A stretch of DNA of 64,000 nt, from assembly GCF_900091475.1 (NCBI RefSeq), contig NZ_FMIB01000002.1, positions 1,612,001 through 1,676,000 of the forward strand, given 5' to 3'. The position numbers and the translations under genes were made by a program. Shown one piece after another: positions 61,196 through 64,000 of this stretch (within the stretch, counting starts at the first letter, position 1; the number at the start of each line of letters is the position of its first letter). A model generated the notes under the pieces. It worked only from the letters and a program-made list of their open reading frames with translations. It was not told where the DNA came from and searched no databases. The stretch is from Micromonospora chersina. Lineage in GTDB: Bacteria; Actinomycetota; Actinomycetes; Mycobacteriales; Micromonosporaceae.

Positions 61196-62560
61196 TCAGC
61201 CCTCGTCGAGGGCGTCCAGCACCAGCGCGGCCGTCCAGCTGAACGCCGGTGACCCGAGCCCCGTCCCGGTGTCCGGGTGGAAGTACTCGTGGCAGCCGGC
61301 CGCGTCGACCAGGTCCAGCATGGACTCGCGGAGCCCGGCGGCCAGGTCGGCGCGGCCGTGTGTGCGCAGCCCCTGCCACAGGATCCAGCTGGTGCTCAGC
61401 CAGCTCGGCCCGCGCCAGTAGCGCAGCGGCTCGAAGTCCGGCGCGGTGCGGTCGTGGGTGGGCAGCGGGCGGTCCATCCGGGCGGCCAGGCCGAACCGGG
61501 GCGAGCACGCCTCGGCGAGCACCGCCCGCACGTGGTGGGCCGGCAGGTCGGGCAGGACCAGCGGCATCAGCCCGAGCACTGTCCGAGCCGGGACGAGCCG
61601 GTCGGCCCGGACGTCGCGCGGGCGGAACGTGCCGGTGACCGGGTCGAAGAGCCGGTCGACCAGGGCCTCGGTGAGCCGCACCGCGCGGTCGCGGTGCGGC
61701 CCCGGGTCGGCGCCGACCACGGCGGCGATCCGCGCGAGCGCCCGCTCGGAGACCCCGAGCGCCGCGTTGACCAGCGGGCACTCCACCAGGAACGGCTGGC
61801 GGCCGAGCAGCCCCTCGTCCCGGTAGCGGCCCGCCCGGTAGGTGTCCACCAGCGCGACGTAGCGCGCGTAGTCCAGGTCGGTGGGGCGGTGCGCCGCGTC
61901 GGCGTGCGCGGTGTCGTGCCGGCGGTACGCCCGCATCACCGCCTCGTCGGCGGGCACCGCGGCCATCGGGGCGTCCCAGGCGGGGCTGTTGTCCAGGCCG
62001 GACTCCCACGGGTGCACGATGGCCGCCAGCCCGCCGCCGCCGACGTCCCGCCGGCCGGTCAGGTAGCGCTGCTGGGCGACCAGCCGCGGGTAGAGCCAGC
62101 GCAGCGCCGCCACCGACGCCTCGGAGGGGGCGCGGCGGTGCACCAGCCAGGCGGCCGGGGCGTGGACCGGCGGCTGGACGATCCCCGAGGTGGCCGCCGC
62201 CGGGGCGCCGCCGGCCCGGGCCGAGTCCCAGAACTCGGGCCCGGGGAAGTAGGCGCCGGCCCGCAGCGCCGGGTTGAACACGATGTGCGGCACCCGCCCG
62301 TCGGCCCACTGCGCGGCGAACAGGCTGCGCAGCTCCCGCCAGGCACGGTCGGGGCGGGCGTGCGCCAGCCCGACCGCGATGAACGCCGAGTCCCAGCTCC
62401 ACTGGTGCGGGTAGAGGGTGCGGGACGGGACGGTGTGGTCGTGCTCCCAGTTGGCGTCGAGAGTGGTGAGCGCGAGCCGGCGCAGCCGGGCGGCCCGCTC
62501 GGGGTCGGCGCGGCCGGAGCCGCCGGCCCGTACCGGGGCCGCGCCGCCGGGGGCGGTCAC
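61196..62560 (-). CDS. GH63-like glycoside hydrolase
   Basis: A 454-residue protein of the (alpha/alpha)6-barrel GH63 / mannosylglycerate-glucosylglycerate hydrolase type. HTVPSRTLYPHQWSWDSAFIAVGL near the N-terminus and HPWESGLDNSPAWDAP hold conserved acids, and YWRGPSWLSTSWILWQGL and GCHEYFHPDTGTGLGSPAFSWTAAL near the C-terminus complete the pattern. It would release glucose or mannose from a small glycoside such as glucosylglycerate, in the cytoplasm. GTG at 62560 overlaps the upstream stop (GTGA). Third gene of a carbohydrate operon. Confidence 0.82.
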   Translation of the reverse strand: MTAPGGAAPVRAGGSGRADPERAARLRRLALTTLDANWEHDHTVPSRTLYPHQWSWDSAFIAVGLAHARPDRAWRELRSLFAAQWADGRVPHIVFNPALRAGAYFPGPEFWDSARAGGAPAAATSGIVQPPVHAPAAWLVHRRAPSEASVAALRWLYPRLVAQQRYLTGRRDVGGGGLAAIVHPWESGLDNSPAWDAPMAAVPADEAVMRAYRRHDTAHADAAHRPTDLDYARYVALVDTYRAGRYRDEGLLGRQPFLVECPLVNAALGVSERALARIAAVVGADPGPHRDRAVRLTEALVDRLFDPVTGTFRPRDVRADRLVPARTVLGLMPLVLPDLPAHHVRAVLAEACSPRFGLAARMDRPLPTHDRTAPDFEPLRYWRGPSWLSTSWILWQGLRTHGRADLAAGLRESMLDLVDAAGCHEYFHPDTGTGLGSPAFSWTAALVLDALDEG

Positions 62561-63375
62561 GCCGCCGCCCGCCGGGGCCCGGGCTGGGCGAGAACGGTGG
62601 CGGCCTGGCGCAGGGCGGCGACCGGTTCGCCGCGCAGCCGGCACTCCAGCGCCAGCCAGCCGGGGTAGCCGATCCCGTCCAGGGTGGCCAGCAGCGCCGG
62701 CCAGTCCAGGTGCCCCGCCCCCGGCTGGTAGCGGTTGGAGTCGCTGACCTGCACGTGCCCCAGGTACGGCGCGGCCGCGCGGAGCGCCGCGCAGGCGTCG
62801 TCCTCCTCGATGTTCATGTGATAGGTGTCGGCGACGACCCGGACCGAGGGCAGGCCGACGGCGCGGCACAGGGCGACCGCCTCGTCGAGCCGGTTGACCA
62901 TGTGGTCCTCGTACCGGTTGAGGGGTTCCAGGAAGAGGGTGACCCCCTCGGCACGGGCGTGCTCGCCCAGCTCGCCCAGGGCGTCGACGAGCACCTGCCG
63001 GTCGCCCTCGGGCGGCCGGGGCGGCTCGAACGGCGGCAGCCGGCGGGAGAACATACCCCAGGCGGCCGGGGTCATGGCCCCGATGCCGCCCAGCTCGGCG
63101 ATCACCGAGAGCTGGGAGCGCAGGTTGCGCACCGCGTCCCGGGAGCGGGCGGGGTCGAAGTCGCCGATGAAGTGGTCCATCTCGACGCAGACGGTCGGCA
63201 TGACCACGCCCTCGGCGCGGGCCCGGCGCAGCTCGGGCAGCCGCCGGGCGAGGGCCAGGTCGCCCCGCCCGCGCAGCTCGATGCCCTGGTAGCCGAGGGA
63301 GACGGCGAGGGCGTACTTCTCGGACAGGCCGGCGCCGGGGAGCAACTGCTCCTGGCAGGCGAGTGGGATCGTCAT
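62557..63375 (-). CDS. Sugar phosphate isomerase/epimerase (AP endonuclease-like TIM barrel)
   Basis: A 272-residue TIM-barrel protein. FLEPLNRYEDHMVN provides a metal-binding Glu, VRVVADTYHMNIEE an Asp/His pair, and GHVQVSDSNRYQPGAGHLDW a late His, the standard metal site of xylose-isomerase-like sugar isomerases and epimerases. Its ATG overlaps the upstream dehydrogenase stop by one base and its stop overlaps the next start by four, so it belongs to a carbohydrate or polyol catabolic operon. Exact substrate unknown. Confidence 0.87.
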   Translation of the reverse strand: MTIPLACQEQLLPGAGLSEKYALAVSLGYQGIELRGRGDLALARRLPELRRARAEGVVMPTVCVEMDHFIGDFDPARSRDAVRNLRSQLSVIAELGGIGAMTPAAWGMFSRRLPPFEPPRPPEGDRQVLVDALGELGEHARAEGVTLFLEPLNRYEDHMVNRLDEAVALCRAVGLPSVRVVADTYHMNIEEDDACAALRAAAPYLGHVQVSDSNRYQPGAGHLDWPALLATLDGIGYPGWLALECRLRGEPVAALRQAATVLAQPGPRRAAA

Positions 63376-64000
63376 CAGAACCTCAGCACCACTTGGAGGA
63401 CGTCACCGTCACCGCGGTCGAGCAACGCCAGCGCGTCGGCCACCGCGCCCGCGTCGACGACGTGGCTCACCAGCGGCAGCGGGTCGACGCTGCCCTCGGC
63501 CACCAGGTCCATGAACGTGTGCGCGATCCGTGACCCGGTCCACCGGCCGGCCGTGCCGGGCGCCGGGGCGGGACCGGAGACCTGGGCCGCCACCAGCTGG
63601 ATCCGGTTGTGGTGGAACTCCTCGCCGAGTCCCAGCCCGTGGGCGTACCCCTGGTAGAAGCCGGCGGCCACGACGCGGCCGGCGTGGGCGGTGGCGCGGA
63701 TCGCCTCGTGCAGCGCCGGGTACGACCCGGACAGCTCCAGGCAGACGTCCGCGCCGCGGCCGCCGGTGGCCGCGTGCAGCGCGGCGGCGGCGGAGTCGAC
63801 GGCGGCGTCGACGACCCGGCGGGCGCCGAGCCGGGTGGCGTGCGTGAGCCGGTCCGGCACCCGATCGACGGCCACCACCCGGGCTCCGGAGAGGACGGCG
63901 AGCCGGGTGCCGAGCAGCCCGATCACCCCCTGCCCGAAGACACCGACCCAGTCGCCGAGGTGCAGGTCGCCGGCGAGCACGGCGGTCAGCGCGATGGCGC
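63375..64000 (-). CDS. Zinc-binding dehydrogenase (medium-chain), partial
   Basis: The frame runs to the right edge, so the N-terminal, zinc-binding half is missing. About 208 C-terminal residues are visible: WVGVFGQGVIGLLGTRLAVLSG is the NAD(P)-binding GxGxxG segment of the medium-chain dehydrogenase/reductase superfamily, then VVAVDRVPDRL, GADVCLELSGSYPAL and RVVAAGFYQG. Sorbitol, inositol or alcohol dehydrogenases look alike here. It is the upstream gene of an operon with a sugar isomerase and a GH63-like hydrolase. Confidence 0.82.
   Translation of the reverse strand, partial: AIALTAVLAGDLHLGDWVGVFGQGVIGLLGTRLAVLSGARVVAVDRVPDRLTHATRLGARRVVDAAVDSAAAALHAATGGRGADVCLELSGSYPALHEAIRATAHAGRVVAAGFYQGYAHGLGLGEEFHHNRIQLVAAQVSGPAPAPGTAGRWTGSRIAHTFMDLVAEGSVDPLPLVSHVVDAGAVADALALLDRGDGDVLQVVLRF

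Overview
The window reads as chromosomal DNA of a high-GC actinomycete, most likely a Micromonospora or close relative. The reasons are very high G+C in third codon positions, many GTG starts, 1- and 4-base gene overlaps, GC-rich hairpin terminators, TANNNT -10 boxes, and actinobacterial families (DUF2267, DUF2795, DUF6510, DUF397 with an Scr1-type helix-turn-helix partner, and a Ser/Thr kinase with an extracytoplasmic tail). No rRNA, tRNA, CRISPR array, insertion sequence or phage gene was seen.

Positions 1-28.5 kb are mostly ordinary genes: two glycosyltransferases (the first cut by the window edge), a three-gene redox operon (molybdopterin sulfite-oxidase-like enzyme, ferredoxin reductase, DUF6510), a TerC-type membrane protein behind a convincing yybP-ykoY manganese riboswitch, an alpha-methylacyl-CoA racemase, stress-type DUF2267/DUF2795/DUF1345 proteins, pirin, a MazG-like protein, glutamate dehydrogenase, a secreted hydrolase, DedA, a nitrilase, an APH-like kinase, a frameshifted MOSC gene, a Ser/Thr kinase, a LacI regulator with two operator-like sites, an Scr1-type helix-turn-helix protein with DUF397, a GGDEF protein, a PemK-like protein, a DUF3800-like protein, a methyltransferase, a NUDIX hydrolase and a serpin. 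Two nearly identical secreted transglycosylase-like genes, about 4.3 kb apart, each carry tandem GGAAT-N18-GTT promoters of the SigR/SigH type and the same terminator.

Positions 28.5-56.4 kb are a single minus-strand hybrid NRPS-PKS operon of nine tightly coupled genes. In transcription order they encode A-T-KS with no acyltransferase; a type II thioesterase fused to a LanB glutamylation-type domain; a second stand-alone LanB-type protein; A-T-C-T; KS-AT-KR-DH-ACP; a SyrP-like Fe(II)/2-oxoglutarate dioxygenase; MbtH; C-A(Asn-like)-T; and C-A(Ser-like)-T-TE-MFS exporter. Terminal residues read from the adenylation pockets are Asn then Ser. The final thioesterase has Cys in place of the usual nucleophilic Ser, which with a terminal Ser raises the possibility of beta-lactone release. 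Two tRNA-dependent LanB-type domains without elimination domain, precursor peptide or cyclase, set inside an assembly line that has a carrier protein lacking its own adenylation domain, are the most unusual part of the window. A 12-bp hairpin ends the operon at 28.5 kb, and an AT-richer 264-bp region with a palindrome precedes it.

Positions 56.6-64 kb return to ordinary genes: DUF2267, NUDIX, a small hypothetical protein, a molybdopterin oxidoreductase, a CBS-BON protein, and a three-gene carbohydrate operon (medium-chain dehydrogenase, sugar isomerase/epimerase, GH63-like hydrolase) running off the right edge. Boundaries come from reading frames, ribosome-binding sites and overlaps. Family names come from recognised motifs and no database search was run.
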